NCBI RefSeq assembly: GCF_001667075.1
Contig: NZ_LZIL01000035.1
Span: 186,001 to 250,000 of the forward strand
DNA: 64,000 nt
Direction of reading: 5' to 3'
Source: Mycobacterium sp. 852014-52450_SCH5900713
GTDB taxonomy: Bacteria; Actinomycetota; Actinomycetes; Mycobacteriales; Mycobacteriaceae
The notes under the pieces were generated by a model. The model made no database searches. It saw only the letters and a program-made list of their open reading frames with translations, and had not been told where the DNA came from. Of this stretch, positions 16,924 through 26,221 are shown piece by piece. Position numbers and translations under genes: made by a program. Positions within the stretch are counted from its first letter, which is position 1. Each line of letters begins with the position of its first letter.

Positions 16924-18503
16924 CACGGGGTTGGTTGGCGCTCGGGGTGCTGAGCCTCGGAGTGCTGGTGATCGGCGTCGACGGCACGGTACTGGCCGTC
17001 GCCGCCCCACAGATAATCACCGATCTCGGGGCGACGGCGACGCAGGTCTTGTGGATCGGCGATATTTACTCCTTCGTGCTGGCGGGTCTGCTTATCACGA
17101 TGGGCAGCCTCGGCGACCGTATCGGCCACAAGAAGCTGTTGCTCTGCAGCGCAACGGCATTCGCTTTCATGTCGGCGGCGACGGCATATGCGCCGAACGC
17201 CATGGCGCTGATCGGCGCGCGGGCGCTGCTGGGCGTGGCGGGGGCGGTGTTGGCACCGTCGACCCTGGCGTTGATCCGCGGCCTGTTTCCCCAGCCACGG
17301 CAACGCAGCGTGGCAGTGGGTGTGTGGGCCGCCATGTTCTCGGCGGGTACCGCACTGGGCCCCGTGACGGGTGGGCTACTCCTGGAGCACTTCTGGTGGG
17401 GCTCAGTGTTTCTGATCAACATCCCGGTGATGCTCATGCTCCTTGTCGGCGGCATCGTCTTGTTACCGGAACAGCGCGACCCTACGCCGGGGCCGTGGGA
17501 CCTGCCCAGCGTCGCGCTGGCGCTCGTCGGCATGCTTGCCCTCGTCTATGCCGGCAAGGAAGGCGCCACCAACGGGCTTGGGGCGCAAGTGGCAGCGGTC
17601 GGTGTTGTCGGCGCGGGGGCGCTGACGGTGTTCGTCCGGCGGCAGCTCCGGCTGAGCACACCGTTGATCGACGTACGGCTTTTCGCCAATCGCGCGTTTT
17701 CGGGTGTCGTCGCCGCTAATTTGCTTTCCGTGCTTGGCCTTTCGGGCCTGGTGTTCTTCCTGTCGCAATTCTTTCAACTGGTTCAGGGATACAGCCCGCT
17801 GAGGGCCGGGATGGCCGAACTGCCCGCCGCGGGCGCCGCGACCGTGTTCGGCCTGTTGGCCGGTGTCGCCGTGCGTCACTGGTCGCAGCGCGCGGTCCTC
17901 GCGACCGGGCTGGCGTTGGTCGGTGGCGCGATGGCGTCGCTGATACTGATCAGCCCGTCCACCGGCTACCCGCGGCTCGGCACCGCACTCTTTGTCGTCG
18001 GCGTCGGCCTCGGGCTGGCTTTCACCGCGGCGAGCGACGTCGTCATCGCCAGCGTCACGCCGGACCGAGCAGGCGCGGCAGCGGCGGTCTCGGAAACCGC
18101 CTACGAACTCGGCGCGGCGCTCGGCATCGCGGCACTTGGCTCCATCGTCACCGCGGTCTACCGCGGGCTGGAAATTCCGTCCGGCACCGCGGATGCCGTG
18201 GCGTCGCAAGCGCGGAATTCGCTTGCCGCTGCGACCGTGGTTGCGCACAGCCTGCCTGCCGAGAAGGCACGAGGCTTGTTGACCGCCGCCGAGGCCGCAT
18301 TCACCGACGGGCTGGCCATCGCCGCGGGGGTCGGCTCGGCGCTGCTGCTCGCGTCGGCGGTGGCAGTGTGGGTGCTGCTCGAGCCAATTCCGACGCGACA
18401 ACCGGGTCAGCCGGCGGGAGGCACGCTCTGCTCGAAGCAGAAAACGTTCGACGGGTCGTACTTGGCTTTGACTTCGCGTAGCCGTTCGCAGTTGGAGCCG
18501 TAA
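16920..18503 (+). CDS. MFS drug exporter, DHA2 (14-helix) family
   Basis: 527 aa from the ATG overlapping the TetR stop. The motif-C-like GIDGTVLAVA near the N-terminus (here GVDGTVLAVAAP), motif A (GSLGDRIGHKK) and about 14 hydrophobic segments match QacA/SmvA-type proton-driven multidrug exporters. The transmembrane part ends near VWVLLEPIPTRQ, where a normal C-terminus would be. The frame then runs a further 33 or so residues (Ser/Arg-rich) antisense to the end of the convergent flavin-oxidase gene, a 97-bp overlap, suggesting that the ancestral stop codon has been lost. Confidence 0.9.
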   Translation: MTRGWLALGVLSLGVLVIGVDGTVLAVAAPQIITDLGATATQVLWIGDIYSFVLAGLLITMGSLGDRIGHKKLLLCSATAFAFMSAATAYAPNAMALIGARALLGVAGAVLAPSTLALIRGLFPQPRQRSVAVGVWAAMFSAGTALGPVTGGLLLEHFWWGSVFLINIPVMLMLLVGGIVLLPEQRDPTPGPWDLPSVALALVGMLALVYAGKEGATNGLGAQVAAVGVVGAGALTVFVRRQLRLSTPLIDVRLFANRAFSGVVAANLLSVLGLSGLVFFLSQFFQLVQGYSPLRAGMAELPAAGAATVFGLLAGVAVRHWSQRAVLATGLALVGGAMASLILISPSTGYPRLGTALFVVGVGLGLAFTAASDVVIASVTPDRAGAAAAVSETAYELGAALGIAALGSIVTAVYRGLEIPSGTADAVASQARNSLAAATVVAHSLPAEKARGLLTAAEAAFTDGLAIAAGVGSALLLASAVAVWVLLEPIPTRQPGQPAGGTLCSKQKTFDGSYLALTSRSRSQLEP

Positions 18504-19732
18504 TACTCACGCTCCCAGTCGGATGCGGGCGCATTGGGCACATTGACGTAGGCGCCGTCGCCGAAGGGCCGCAGTGCGCGCCAGAAGTCGACCGCCCAGC
18601 CCAGAGCCTTCGAGTTCAGCGCGGGGTCGTCCCAGGCCGCGCCGGGCTCGCAGTAGAACAGCGCGTCACGGTGCGGGAACGCCGACCCGCCCGGCGGGGC
18701 GTGGCGCACCGCTCCGCCGAAGCTCGAACAGAAGAAATTGCTCGGCGCGCTGGGTGTGTCCGCCATGAAGCGAACCACCAGATCAATCGCCTCGTCGGGG
18801 AATGGGCGAGTGACGAACTGAGAGTAGAACTTCCAGAACGGGAGATCCGCCGCCCTGTCGATATTTCCGTAGATGGTCGGCCAGGCCTCGTTTGTGTAGG
18901 TCACCTCGGGCTTGCCGATCGCCAGTAGCGAACGCAGCTCGGCGTCCAGTTCTTCGCGTGAGCCACCGTGCATCACCGCCGAGAGCTCGACCACGGCGGA
19001 GTCCGCCTCGAGCGCACTGGTCAGGCGCTCGTCGGCGATCGGCGCCTCACGCTGCCACGTGCGAAGTATCGCGCCCAGATCGTCGAGACCGGTCCACCTG
19101 ACAATCGCGAAGTCGACCCGCGAGAGCTCGTGCAGCTTCAGCGTGTAGGACGTGGCGATCCCGAAGTTGCCGCCGCCTCCGCCACGGCACGCCCACAGCA
19201 GGTCGGCGTTGCTGTGTTCGGAGGCTTCGACAACCTTCGCCGAGCGCGGGCCGTCGGCCACTACCATCTCGGCCGCGAGCAGGTTGTCGGACGCCAATCC
19301 CAAACTGCGCGTGAGCAATCCGAAGCCCCCGCCGAGAACCACGCCGCCGAGCCCGACACCCCCCTCGGAGCCGGTCGGAATGACGAAGCCGCGCTGCCCG
19401 AGAGCCGGGACGATCTCCTTCTGCGTGAGTCCGGTGCCGACCGTCGCCGTGCGCGCCGTCTCATCGATCGTGACGCTCTTCATGCGACTGACGTCGACAA
19501 CCAGGCCGCCGTCGATCGAGGACCAGCCATCGAGGCTGTGGCGCCCGCTGCGGGCACGCAGGGCTACGCCCTCCTCGCGCGCCCACCCGACCGCGTTGAC
19601 CACGTCCTGTGTGCTGGCGCAGAACACGATTGCCTCGGGATAGCGCGAATACAGACGATTCCAGCCCACCCGTGCTGCCTCGTAGCCGGGATCGCCCGCG
19701 CGCACCACGTCGCCCGTCAGCTTGCTGGTCAT
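18407..19732 (-). CDS. FAD-linked oxidoreductase, BBE-type (berberine bridge enzyme-like)
   Basis: 441 aa. The FAD-binding (PCMH) domain carries RSGRHSLDG with H65 at the site of the 8-alpha-histidyl flavin bond, then GLGGVVLGGGFG and ACRGGGGGNFGIATSY. The second covalent site found in bicovalent relatives is PTGSEGGVG here, without Cys, so attachment is probably through His only. The C-terminal BBE motif is seen in YYGSNCERLREVKAKYDPSNVF. Such enzymes oxidise sugars, alcohols or alkaloid-like substrates with oxygen. It overlaps the convergent MFS gene by 97 bp. Substrate unknown. Confidence 0.9.
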   Translation of the reverse strand: MTSKLTGDVVRAGDPGYEAARVGWNRLYSRYPEAIVFCASTQDVVNAVGWAREEGVALRARSGRHSLDGWSSIDGGLVVDVSRMKSVTIDETARTATVGTGLTQKEIVPALGQRGFVIPTGSEGGVGLGGVVLGGGFGLLTRSLGLASDNLLAAEMVVADGPRSAKVVEASEHSNADLLWACRGGGGGNFGIATSYTLKLHELSRVDFAIVRWTGLDDLGAILRTWQREAPIADERLTSALEADSAVVELSAVMHGGSREELDAELRSLLAIGKPEVTYTNEAWPTIYGNIDRAADLPFWKFYSQFVTRPFPDEAIDLVVRFMADTPSAPSNFFCSSFGGAVRHAPPGGSAFPHRDALFYCEPGAAWDDPALNSKALGWAVDFWRALRPFGDGAYVNVPNAPASDWEREYYGSNCERLREVKAKYDPSNVFCFEQSVPPAG

Positions 19733-20089
19733 TCGGTCACTCCTGAACTCGCTGCGAAGGGATCGGCGTCTGAGGGCTCGCGGTCTCCAGCACGCCGCGC
19801 CGCGACGATCAAGCAGGCGGGCGATCAGGTTAGGACGCGTCCCGCTCAGGGCGCCTTCGAAGGTTTTGCCCCGTACGCCGCGTCACCTTCCATTGCGGGG
19901 CCACCACGGACCCTAGGCGTCCGGACGGATTGTTTTCAGCAAACTCCCGAAACCGGGCAGAATGTGCGAAGTGGACGTCGCGCCGCGGACATGCGCCTAG
20001 AGTCGAACGGCCGGCCGCGGATCCACGACCGGCCCAATTTTTGCATTCCCGCCTGGTTTTCGGGGTGATGCTCTCGAGGAGTGTGGCTT
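19733..20089. other. Gap upstream of the flavin oxidase and DUF4239 genes
   Basis: 357 bp of divergent promoter region between the FAD oxidase start (19732) and the DUF4239 start (20090). Short open frames here have no motif and no ribosome site. No tRNA or strong inverted repeat was seen. The right end holds CTCGAGGAG, the ribosome site of the DUF4239 gene. Confidence 0.5.
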
Positions 20090-20884
20090 GTGAGTGGTTG
20101 GATCGTGAGCAATGTCCCGTCGTGGGTGCTGTTAGTCGGGCTCAACGTCCTCATCGCGGGCGCAGCGGTGCTCGTCCTGGCGTATGTCCGGCATCGATTC
20201 CCCGGCCTGAGGGGGGACGAGCGCAGCGAGGTCACGCAGTTCGCCTTCTTGCTGGTCGGGTTCGTCTACGCGTTTTTCACAGGGTTCATCGTTACCGCGA
20301 TGTGGGGTCAGAACAATAATGCGGACGACGCGATGCGGGCCGAGGGCACGACGGGGGTGCAGATGGCCAACGACCTCACCGTGTTCGATAAGGCCGACAG
20401 CGACCGAGTCCGCCAGGCGCTGCTGGACTATGAACGCGCGGCCGTAACTGAGTGGCCGATGGTCGCGAACGGCCACGCCTATCCCACGGCCGGCCAGGCA
20501 CTGCAGCGCCTTCGCGCCGCATATGAGGGAGTTCAGCCGCGCACCGATACCCAAAAGGCTTCTCTCGCTGCGTCGTTCGACTCCCTTGAGAAGATCAGTC
20601 AGGCACGCACAGACCGGCTGATCCGGGCGCGCACTGCAAACGGGCTGCCCCCGTCGATGTGGATAGTCTTCTTCCTGCTCAGCGGGCTGGTCCTTGGCTG
20701 CGTCATCGTCTACAGCGTCGAGAACCCCACCATTCACTACGCGTTGGTCGCGACGGTGGCCGTGCTGCTGGCCACCGACCTGTTCCTCGTCTTGGAACTC
20801 GCCCACCCGTATATTGGCGACACTGCGACGTCGCCGGAGCCCCTGAACGCGGTCATCCAGGCCCTCTCGGCCCCACCGGCGTAG
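20090..20884 (+). CDS. DUF4239 membrane protein
   Basis: 264 aa from the GTG at 20090, 8 bp after CTCGAGGAG; a GTG at 20081 overlaps that site. Two N-terminal hydrophobic segments (about 8-30 and 48-70, including FAFLLVGFVYAFFTGFI), a soluble middle of about 110 residues, and two C-terminal segments (WIVFFLLSGLVLGCVIVYSV and LVATVAVLLATDLFLVLEL) match the bestrophin-like DUF4239 topology. Function is unknown; an ion channel-like role has been suggested for the fold class but is not shown here. It stands alone on the + strand. Confidence 0.75.
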   Translation: MSGWIVSNVPSWVLLVGLNVLIAGAAVLVLAYVRHRFPGLRGDERSEVTQFAFLLVGFVYAFFTGFIVTAMWGQNNNADDAMRAEGTTGVQMANDLTVFDKADSDRVRQALLDYERAAVTEWPMVANGHAYPTAGQALQRLRAAYEGVQPRTDTQKASLAASFDSLEKISQARTDRLIRARTANGLPPSMWIVFFLLSGLVLGCVIVYSVENPTIHYALVATVAVLLATDLFLVLELAHPYIGDTATSPEPLNAVIQALSAPPA

Positions 20885-21117
20885 TCGACATGCATGGACC
20901 GGGCTGAACACGCCGTCCCGGCACCAGCCCGCGTGATGCAGATACCGCCACAGGGTTTCTCCGCTGTGGCATGCTGCACGTTGTTGGCGCTCTGATTGTC
21001 TTAATGCGCCCAAATCTCGTCATCGGCAAGAAGCGCGGCAAGCTAGCCCGTTTGGTCGGGTTCCCTCTAGGTCACACCGCGTCGACCGCATGTCGACATC
21101 GCCCTCGGGAGGTATGT

Positions 21118-21327
21118 ATGTCCGTTCTGCGGTCAACCCAGCGCGCCGCGTTCGCGCTGGTCGCTCTGGCGGCGGTGGCGACGGTGGCCGGCGGGTGCCG
21201 TAGCGAACCCAAAGCCAGCCCCGACCCGACCCCCACAAGCAACGCCCCACGAAACTGCGCCGCCTTGTATAACGGGGACCCCCAAAACCCCGATTGGAGA
21301 CGATGCATGGGAATGCCGTCCGACTGA
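21118..21327 (+). CDS. Small lipoprotein, 69 aa
   Basis: ATG at 21118 preceded by GGGAGG at 5-bp spacing. A signal peptide (residues 1-26, AAFALVALAAVATVAGGC) ends in the lipobox VAGGC, so Cys27 would be lipidated at the outer face of the membrane. The mature part of about 43 residues is Pro/Ser-rich with two more Cys residues and ends DPQNPDWRRCMGMPSD. No family was recognised. A G/C-rich hairpin follows within 40 bp and the tRNA-Lys gene is convergent. Confidence 0.7.
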   Translation: MSVLRSTQRAAFALVALAAVATVAGGCRSEPKASPDPTPTSNAPRNCAALYNGDPQNPDWRRCMGMPSD

Positions 21328-21349
21328 GGTCGATTGGCGCTGCCCCCAT

Positions 21350-21364
21350 CCCGCCTGCGGCGGG
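21350..21364. terminator. Candidate hairpin terminator (CCCGCC-TGC-GGCGGG)
   Basis: A perfect 6-bp G/C stem with a 3-base loop lies between the convergent lipoprotein and tRNA-Lys genes. It lacks a T-run, as is common for mycobacterial intrinsic terminators, and could serve both strands. Confidence 0.35.
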
Positions 21365-21401
21365 TACGACGGGAGAACTATCCCTGTCCTCGGGTTATGG
21401 G

Positions 21402-21477
<76 letters not shown>

Positions 21478-22051
21478 TTTCGACGGCCGAGACCGCGTAC
21501 GCGACAATAACAGGCGTCCTGCCGCGGAGTGAAATTCTCAGAATCCTCTCCAGCGTAGCCACCGGGGGATGGTAGGCCCCGCCCGGACGCCGCGGTGACC
21601 TCGATCGACGAAATGGCCTGCAGTGCAGCGCACTGTGATCCAGACGGCGTTCCGGGCCTGCCCGTTGACCGCGTCGATGCCCATGCTGGAGGTGTCGCAA
21701 CCGGTCGTGGGGGCGGTGCTGGGCGTGGTTGTCCTCGACGAGACGCTGGACGCGGGCCGCGCCGGGATGATCGCCTTGGCGGCGGCGGTCCTGGTGATGC
21801 CATCGTCAAGCTCGCGCGTGTCGGCGCCGCCTCGACCCGCGATCGGGTCGAGGTTGAACTCGACGACGCGGTCGATCAACCGGCCTGAAGACCCCGCGAA
21901 ATGGCCTGACGGCGCGATTCGTCACGATCGCGTGACACCGGGTCGGGACCGGCCGATGGCGGCACGCGCGCACGCAAAAACCCATTACAATTCATGCACT
22001 GTTTCTGGTCAGCGGTGACCAACTACATCGAATTCCATGGAAGGTCACTCG
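21478..22051. other. Gap between tRNA-Lys and ldtB
   Basis: 574 bp. It contains the DMT-transporter fragment annotated separately (21623-21802). The remaining part before ldtB includes a lower-GC patch around 21980-22040 that probably holds the ldtB promoter, but I cannot fix a -10/-35 pair. No other gene is supported. Confidence 0.5.
21623..21802 (+). pseudogene. C-terminal fragment of a DMT (EamA) transporter
   Basis: About 60 codons read QTAFRACPLTASMPMLEV then QPVVGAVLGVVVLDETLDAG, the typical last-but-one and last membrane helices of a drug/metabolite transporter of the EamA superfamily. Nothing upstream continues the frame, and downstream it runs on into low-complexity Ser/Arg sequence to 22018. 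It is therefore a truncated remnant, too short to form a transporter. It lies beside tRNA-Lys, a frequent site of gene gain and loss. Confidence 0.65.
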
Positions 22052-23248
22052 ATGACGCCTTTGCGCAAACGACGATCGTGGCTGGCTGCCGCGATCGCTT
22101 CGGTTGCTGTGTTCGGCGTTGCCTGCGGTGGCGGCAACACCGCGGCCCCGCAGAAGGTGATCTTCGACAAGGGCACTCCGTTTGCCGATCTGCTCGTCCC
22201 GAAGCTCACCGCCTCGGTGACCGACGGCGCCGTCGGCGTCACCGTCGATTCACCGGTGACAGTGAGTGTCGCGGACGGCGTCCTTGCATCGGTCACCATG
22301 GTCAACGAGAACGGCAGGTCGATCAGCGGCCAACTCAGCCCCGACGGGCTGCGCTGGTCGACCACCGAGCAGCTCGGCTACAACCGGCGCTACACGCTGA
22401 GCGCGAAAGCGCTGGGCATGGGCGGGGCGGCGAATCGCCAGATGACCTTCCAGACCAGCTCACCCGCCCACCTGACCATGCCGTACGTCAACCCGGGCGA
22501 CGGCGATGTGGTCGGCGTCGGCGAGCCCGTGGCGATCCGCTTCGACGAGAACATCGCCAACCGCGCCGCGGCGCAGAAGGCCATCACGATCACCACCAAC
22601 CCACCCGTAGAGGGCGCGTTCTACTGGCTCAACAATCGTGAAGTACGTTGGCGCCCAGAGCACTTCTGGAAATCGGGAACGACCGTCGATGTGGCGGTCA
22701 ACACCTACGGCGTCGACCTCGGTGACGGCATGTTCGGCGAGGACAGCGTCAAGACCCACTTCACCATTGGCGACGAGGTCATTTCGACGGCCGACGACAC
22801 CACCAAGACGGTGACCGTGCGCGTCAACGGCGAAGTGGTCAAGACGATGCCGACGTCGATGGGCAAGGACAGCACGCCCACTGCCAACGGGTTCTACATC
22901 ATTGGCGGGCGGTTCAAGCACATCATCATGGATTCGTCGACGTACGGCGTTCCGGTCAACTCGCCCAACGGATATCGCACCGAAGTCGACTGGGCCACCC
23001 AGATGTCCTACAGCGGCGTATTCGTGCACTCCGCGCCGTGGTCGGTCGGCGCCCAGGGACACACCAACACCAGCCACGGGTGCCTGAACGTGAGTCCCAG
23101 CAATGCGGAGTGGTTCTACGACCACAGCAAGAGCGGCGACATCGTCGAGGTCATCAACACCGTGGGGCCGACGCTGCCTGGCACCGAGGGGCTGGGTGAC
23201 TGGAACGTGCCCTGGCCGCAGTGGAAAGCGGGCAACGCCAACACCTGA
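22052..23248 (+). CDS. ldtB: L,D-transpeptidase (LdtMt2/LdtB orthologue), lipoprotein
   Basis: 398 aa from the ATG at 22052 (GAAGG 7 bp upstream); an ATG at 22037 is an alternative. The signal peptide ends with lipobox FGVAC (Cys25). Two bacterial Ig-like domains follow (about 40-245), then the YkuD catalytic domain with [19 protein letters not shown], giving nucleophile Cys344 and His326/His342. The sequence is very close to M. tuberculosis Rv2518c (LdtMt2, 408 aa). It makes 3-3 cross-links in peptidoglycan outside the membrane and is the main carbapenem-sensitive, amoxicillin-tolerant transpeptidase. Place next to tRNA-His and orn matches. Confidence 0.96.
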   Translation: MTPLRKRRSWLAAAIASVAVFGVACGGGNTAAPQKVIFDKGTPFADLLVPKLTASVTDGAVGVTVDSPVTVSVADGVLASVTMVNENGRSISGQLSPDGLRWSTTEQLGYNRRYTLSAKALGMGGAANRQMTFQTSSPAHLTMPYVNPGDGDVVGVGEPVAIRFDENIANRAAAQKAITITTNPPVEGAFYWLNNREVRWRPEHFWKSGTTVDVAVNTYGVDLGDGMFGEDSVKTHFTIGDEVISTADDTTKTVTVRVNGEVVKTMPTSMGKDSTPTANGFYIIGGRFKHIIMDSSTYGVPVNSPNGYRTEVDWATQMSYSGVFVHSAPWSVGAQGHTNTSHGCLNVSPSNAEWFYDHSKSGDIVEVINTVGPTLPGTEGLGDWNVPWPQWKAGNANT

Positions 23249-23254
23249 CCCGCG

Positions 23255-23665
23255 TCAGCCGACCTTCTGCCAGGCCGCGCAGTTCCTGGTCATGAACGCG
23301 CGATCGGTCGGCAGAATCTGCACCGCCTGCGGACCGTCGTTGACGTTGTTGTCGATGATGTCGCCGGTGTCCAGGCTGCGCAGCCTCGCCCAATAGCATC
23401 CGTAATTTCCGGCGCTGCGGTAGGTGCCCGGTGCGATGTCGCTGCCAACGATGAACGTGCCATTGGCCTCGATGGTCGTTTTGGGCCCCGGCGGTGGTGG
23501 CGGCGCGACGGTCACGGTCACCGTCTTGGTCGCTGCGGGCATCGTCGAGGTGACGGTGGTCGCCGTGTGGCTCGACCCGCCGCAGCCGGCCAGAAGGAGG
23601 GCGCAGCCCGCGATGACTGCTCGCGGGGCAAGGGGGCGGCGTATCCGGCGACGATTCGGCGGCAC
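23255..23665 (-). CDS. Small lipoprotein, 136 aa
   Basis: GTG at 23665 with AAGGGA 9 bp upstream. The open frame continues to 23839 through the tRNA-His gene, which cannot be coding. A twin-Arg-like basic start (RRRIRRPLAPR) and hydrophobic stretch end in lipobox LLAGC. A Thr/Val-rich linker and a Pro stretch precede a conserved-looking domain (NGTFIVGSDIAPGTYRSAG, then NYGCYWARL), which resembles small actinobacterial envelope domains of unknown function. The gene is convergent with ldtB, 6 bp apart. Confidence 0.78.
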   Translation of the reverse strand: MPPNRRRIRRPLAPRAVIAGCALLLAGCGGSSHTATTVTSTMPAATKTVTVTVAPPPPPGPKTTIEANGTFIVGSDIAPGTYRSAGNYGCYWARLRSLDTGDIIDNNVNDGPQAVQILPTDRAFMTRNCAAWQKVG

Positions 23666-23760
23666 GGCCCGCTGTCCCTTCCGCGTCGAGTGCGATCGCG
23701 TTGCGCTGGGACGGTAATGCTGCCCAGGCGGTCGGGAAGCGAGAACGCCTCCCAACCGAT

Positions 23761-23837
23761 TGGGGTGAGTGACGGGACTCGAACCCGCGACATTCAGGAT
23801 CACAACCTGACGCTCTACCAACTGAACTACACCCACC
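23761..23837 (-). tRNA. hisT: tRNA-His (anticodon GTG)
   Basis: 77 nt on the minus strand with encoded CCA. The acceptor stem GTGGGTG pairs with CACTCAC, and an extra G at -1 faces C73, the identity pair of tRNA-His. The anticodon loop TTGTGAT has anticodon GTG. It lies between the lipoprotein gene and orn, as hisT does in M. tuberculosis. Confidence 0.97.
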
Positions 23838-23883
23838 ATGCCCGCCCGCCGGGCCGGGGCCCTACGAGCAGCGACTGTCGATA

Positions 23884-24531
23884 TTAGCGGTTCGGTGGCT
23901 CGGTCGCCGAATCAATTGCTCCGGTTGGGCCCGGCGTGCCGTCCAGATCGGCGACCACGGCCTCGATCTCGCTGGTAGACGGCCCCGGCGGGGCGACGAA
24001 CGCCGTCCGGCGGTAGAACTTCAGCTCGCGGATCGATTCGTGAATGTCGGCCAGCGCCCGGTGGGTGAGTCCCTTGACCGGCTGGCCGAAGTAGATCCGC
24101 GGATACCAGCGCCGGCAGAGCTCCTTGATCGAGCTCACGTCGATCATCCGGTAGTGCAGGAACGAGTCGAGCGCGGGCATGTCGCGGGCGATGAATGCGC
24201 GATCGGTGGCGATGGAATTGCCCGCCAGCGGCGCCGTCTTGGGTTGCTTGACGTGCTTGCCGATGTAGTCGAGCACCATGGCCTCGGCGGTCGCCAGGTC
24301 GACGGTGGACGCCCGCACCTCGTCGATCAACCCTGAACGCGAGTGCATTTCGGTGACGACCTCGATCATCGAAGACAGTGCCGCATCGTCGGCGTGGATC
24401 ACCACGTCGACGCCGTCACCCAGAACGTTCAAATCGGCGTCGGTGACCAGGGCCGCAATCTCGATCAACTTGTCCGAGCCGAGGTTCAGCCCGGTCATCT
24501 CGCAGTCGATCCACACCAACTCGTCTCGCAC
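23884..24531 (-). CDS. orn: Oligoribonuclease
   Basis: 215 aa. It has the DEDDh exonuclease motifs: WIDCEMTGL (D9, E11), NSIATDRAF and [11 protein letters not shown] with the final Asp and His. Orn degrades 2-5-nt RNA and linear pGpG in the cytoplasm, finishing mRNA and c-di-GMP turnover. The length matches Rv2511. A Gly/Pro-rich end after about residue 185 is outside the catalytic core. It is divergent from the HerA-like ATPase gene across about 120 bp. Confidence 0.96.
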   Translation of the reverse strand: MRDELVWIDCEMTGLNLGSDKLIEIAALVTDADLNVLGDGVDVVIHADDAALSSMIEVVTEMHSRSGLIDEVRASTVDLATAEAMVLDYIGKHVKQPKTAPLAGNSIATDRAFIARDMPALDSFLHYRMIDVSSIKELCRRWYPRIYFGQPVKGLTHRALADIHESIRELKFYRRTAFVAPPGPSTSEIEAVVADLDGTPGPTGAIDSATEPPNR

Positions 24532-24652
24532 AGCGCTCAGACTAGGCCCAACTGGCGCTCACGTTGTCCGTCGCCCCCAACTCCGCCGGAGAAGTAGTGT
24601 GAGCGTTGCCGACCGCATGCCGAACCACTGGAGAACAGGGGGGCGCAGCACG

Positions 24653-26218
24653 ATGAGCACCGAATCAGCGGAGACACCCGCACGCCGGATTGCCGACGGC
24701 TATGCCGTCGACGGACAGGCACTCGAACTGGGCACGGTCGTCGTTGACGGCGCAGCCGACCCGACGGCACAGATCCGCATACCGCTCTCCACAATCAATC
24801 GGCACGGCCTGGTGGCCGGCGCGACCGGAACCGGCAAAACCAAGACGCTGCAGCTGATCGCCGAACAACTCAGCGCGGCGGGCGTTGCGGTGATGATGGC
24901 CGACGTCAAGGGTGACCTTTCGGGCCTGGTTCGGCCGGGCCAGGGCAACGACAAGACCGCCGCCCGGGCCAAAGACACTGGCGACGACTGGGCGGCGACC
25001 GGATTCCCGGTCGAGTTCCTGTCGCTGGGCACCGGGGGAGTGGGCGTACCGGTACGCGCGACCGTCGCCAGCTTCGGTCCGGTTCTGCTGTCGAAAGTGT
25101 TGGGGCTCAACGCCACTCAAGAGTCGACGCTGGGACTGATCTTTCACTGGGCCAAGGAGAACAATCGTCCGCTGGTGACGCTGGACGATCTGCGCGGCGT
25201 CATCAGCCACCTGGCCAGCGACGAGGGTAAGACCGACCTGAAAGACCTCGGCGGGGTGTCGTCGACGACGGCGGGCGTCATCCTGCGGGCACTGGTGAAC
25301 CTGGGCGGCGAGGGTGGGGGCACGTTCTTCGGAGAGCCGAAGCTTGACCCCAACGATCTGCTGCGCGTCGACGGGCAGGGGCGCGGCATCATTTCGTTGC
25401 TGGAGTTCAGCGGTCAGTCGTTGCGCCCCGTCATCTTCTCCACCTTCCTGATGTGGCTGCTGACCGACCTGTTCGCGGTGCTGCCGGAGGTCGGTGACGT
25501 CGACAAGCCCAAGCTGGTCTTCTTCTTCGACGAGGCCCACCTGTTGTTCGCCGATGCCTCCAAGGCCTTCCTCGAACAGGTCGAACAGACAGTCAAGCTG
25601 ATCCGCTCCAAGGGCGTGGGGGTGTTCTTCTGCACCCAGCTCCCCACCGACGTGCCCAACGACGTGCTCTCCCAGCTGGGCGCCCGCATCCAGCACGCGC
25701 TGCGGGCATTCACTCCGGACGACCAGAAAGCGCTCAGCAAGACCGTCCGCACCTACCCGAAAACCGATGTGTACGACCTGGAGTCGGCGTTGACGTCGCT
25801 GGGAATCGGTGAGGCCGTTGTCACCGTGCTGTCGGAGAAGGGCGCACCGACACCCGTTGCGTGGACCCGGATGCGGGTGCCTCGGTCGATGATGGCCTCG
25901 ATCGGCACCGACGATATCGCGCAGGCGGCGAAAGACAGTCCGCTGCAGGCGAAGTACAACCAGAAGGTTCAGCAGCCGGCGCGGCCGCAGCCCGGCCCGC
26001 AAGCCCAATCGGGGCCGCAGCCGCCGCAGGTCCAGTCCGGTTACCCGCCAGTGCCGGCGAACGAGCCGGTGCCGCCGATGCCGGAGCCGGCGGAGCCCAA
26101 AGGGCCCGGCTTGCTGGAAAGGCTCTGGCACGACCGGGAAGTGCAAAGTGCGGTGAACACCGGCATCCGCGAACTTATCCGCATCAAATTCGGCAACGGC
26201 CGCCGGCGGCGGAAGTAA
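24653..26218 (+). CDS. HerA/DUF853-type P-loop ATPase (Rv2510c-like)
   Basis: 521 aa from the ATG at 24653; the frame is open further upstream but only antisense to orn. Walker A is GATGTGKT (56-63) and Walker B is KLVFFFDEAH. The DUF853 family is related to HerA helicase-like translocases, but its substrate is unknown. After about residue 430 comes a Pro/Gln-rich linker, then a short C-terminal helix pair ending in basic residues (GNGRRRRK) that may bind nucleic acid or membrane. It is convergent with cmrA, 3 bp away. The neighbour order is that of M. tuberculosis. Confidence 0.9.
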   Translation: MSTESAETPARRIADGYAVDGQALELGTVVVDGAADPTAQIRIPLSTINRHGLVAGATGTGKTKTLQLIAEQLSAAGVAVMMADVKGDLSGLVRPGQGNDKTAARAKDTGDDWAATGFPVEFLSLGTGGVGVPVRATVASFGPVLLSKVLGLNATQESTLGLIFHWAKENNRPLVTLDDLRGVISHLASDEGKTDLKDLGGVSSTTAGVILRALVNLGGEGGGTFFGEPKLDPNDLLRVDGQGRGIISLLEFSGQSLRPVIFSTFLMWLLTDLFAVLPEVGDVDKPKLVFFFDEAHLLFADASKAFLEQVEQTVKLIRSKGVGVFFCTQLPTDVPNDVLSQLGARIQHALRAFTPDDQKALSKTVRTYPKTDVYDLESALTSLGIGEAVVTVLSEKGAPTPVAWTRMRVPRSMMASIGTDDIAQAAKDSPLQAKYNQKVQQPARPQPGPQAQSGPQPPQVQSGYPPVPANEPVPPMPEPAEPKGPGLLERLWHDREVQSAVNTGIRELIRIKFGNGRRRRK

Positions 26219-26221
26219 CGG

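Noticed and set aside
23666..23839. 58-residue N-terminal extension of the 136-aa lipoprotein
   Set aside because: It would run through the tRNA-His gene; a signal peptide with a ribosome site begins at the GTG at 23665.
24278..24652. Upstream extension of the HerA-like ATPase
   Set aside because: This part is antisense to orn; homologues begin at the MSTES start at 24653.
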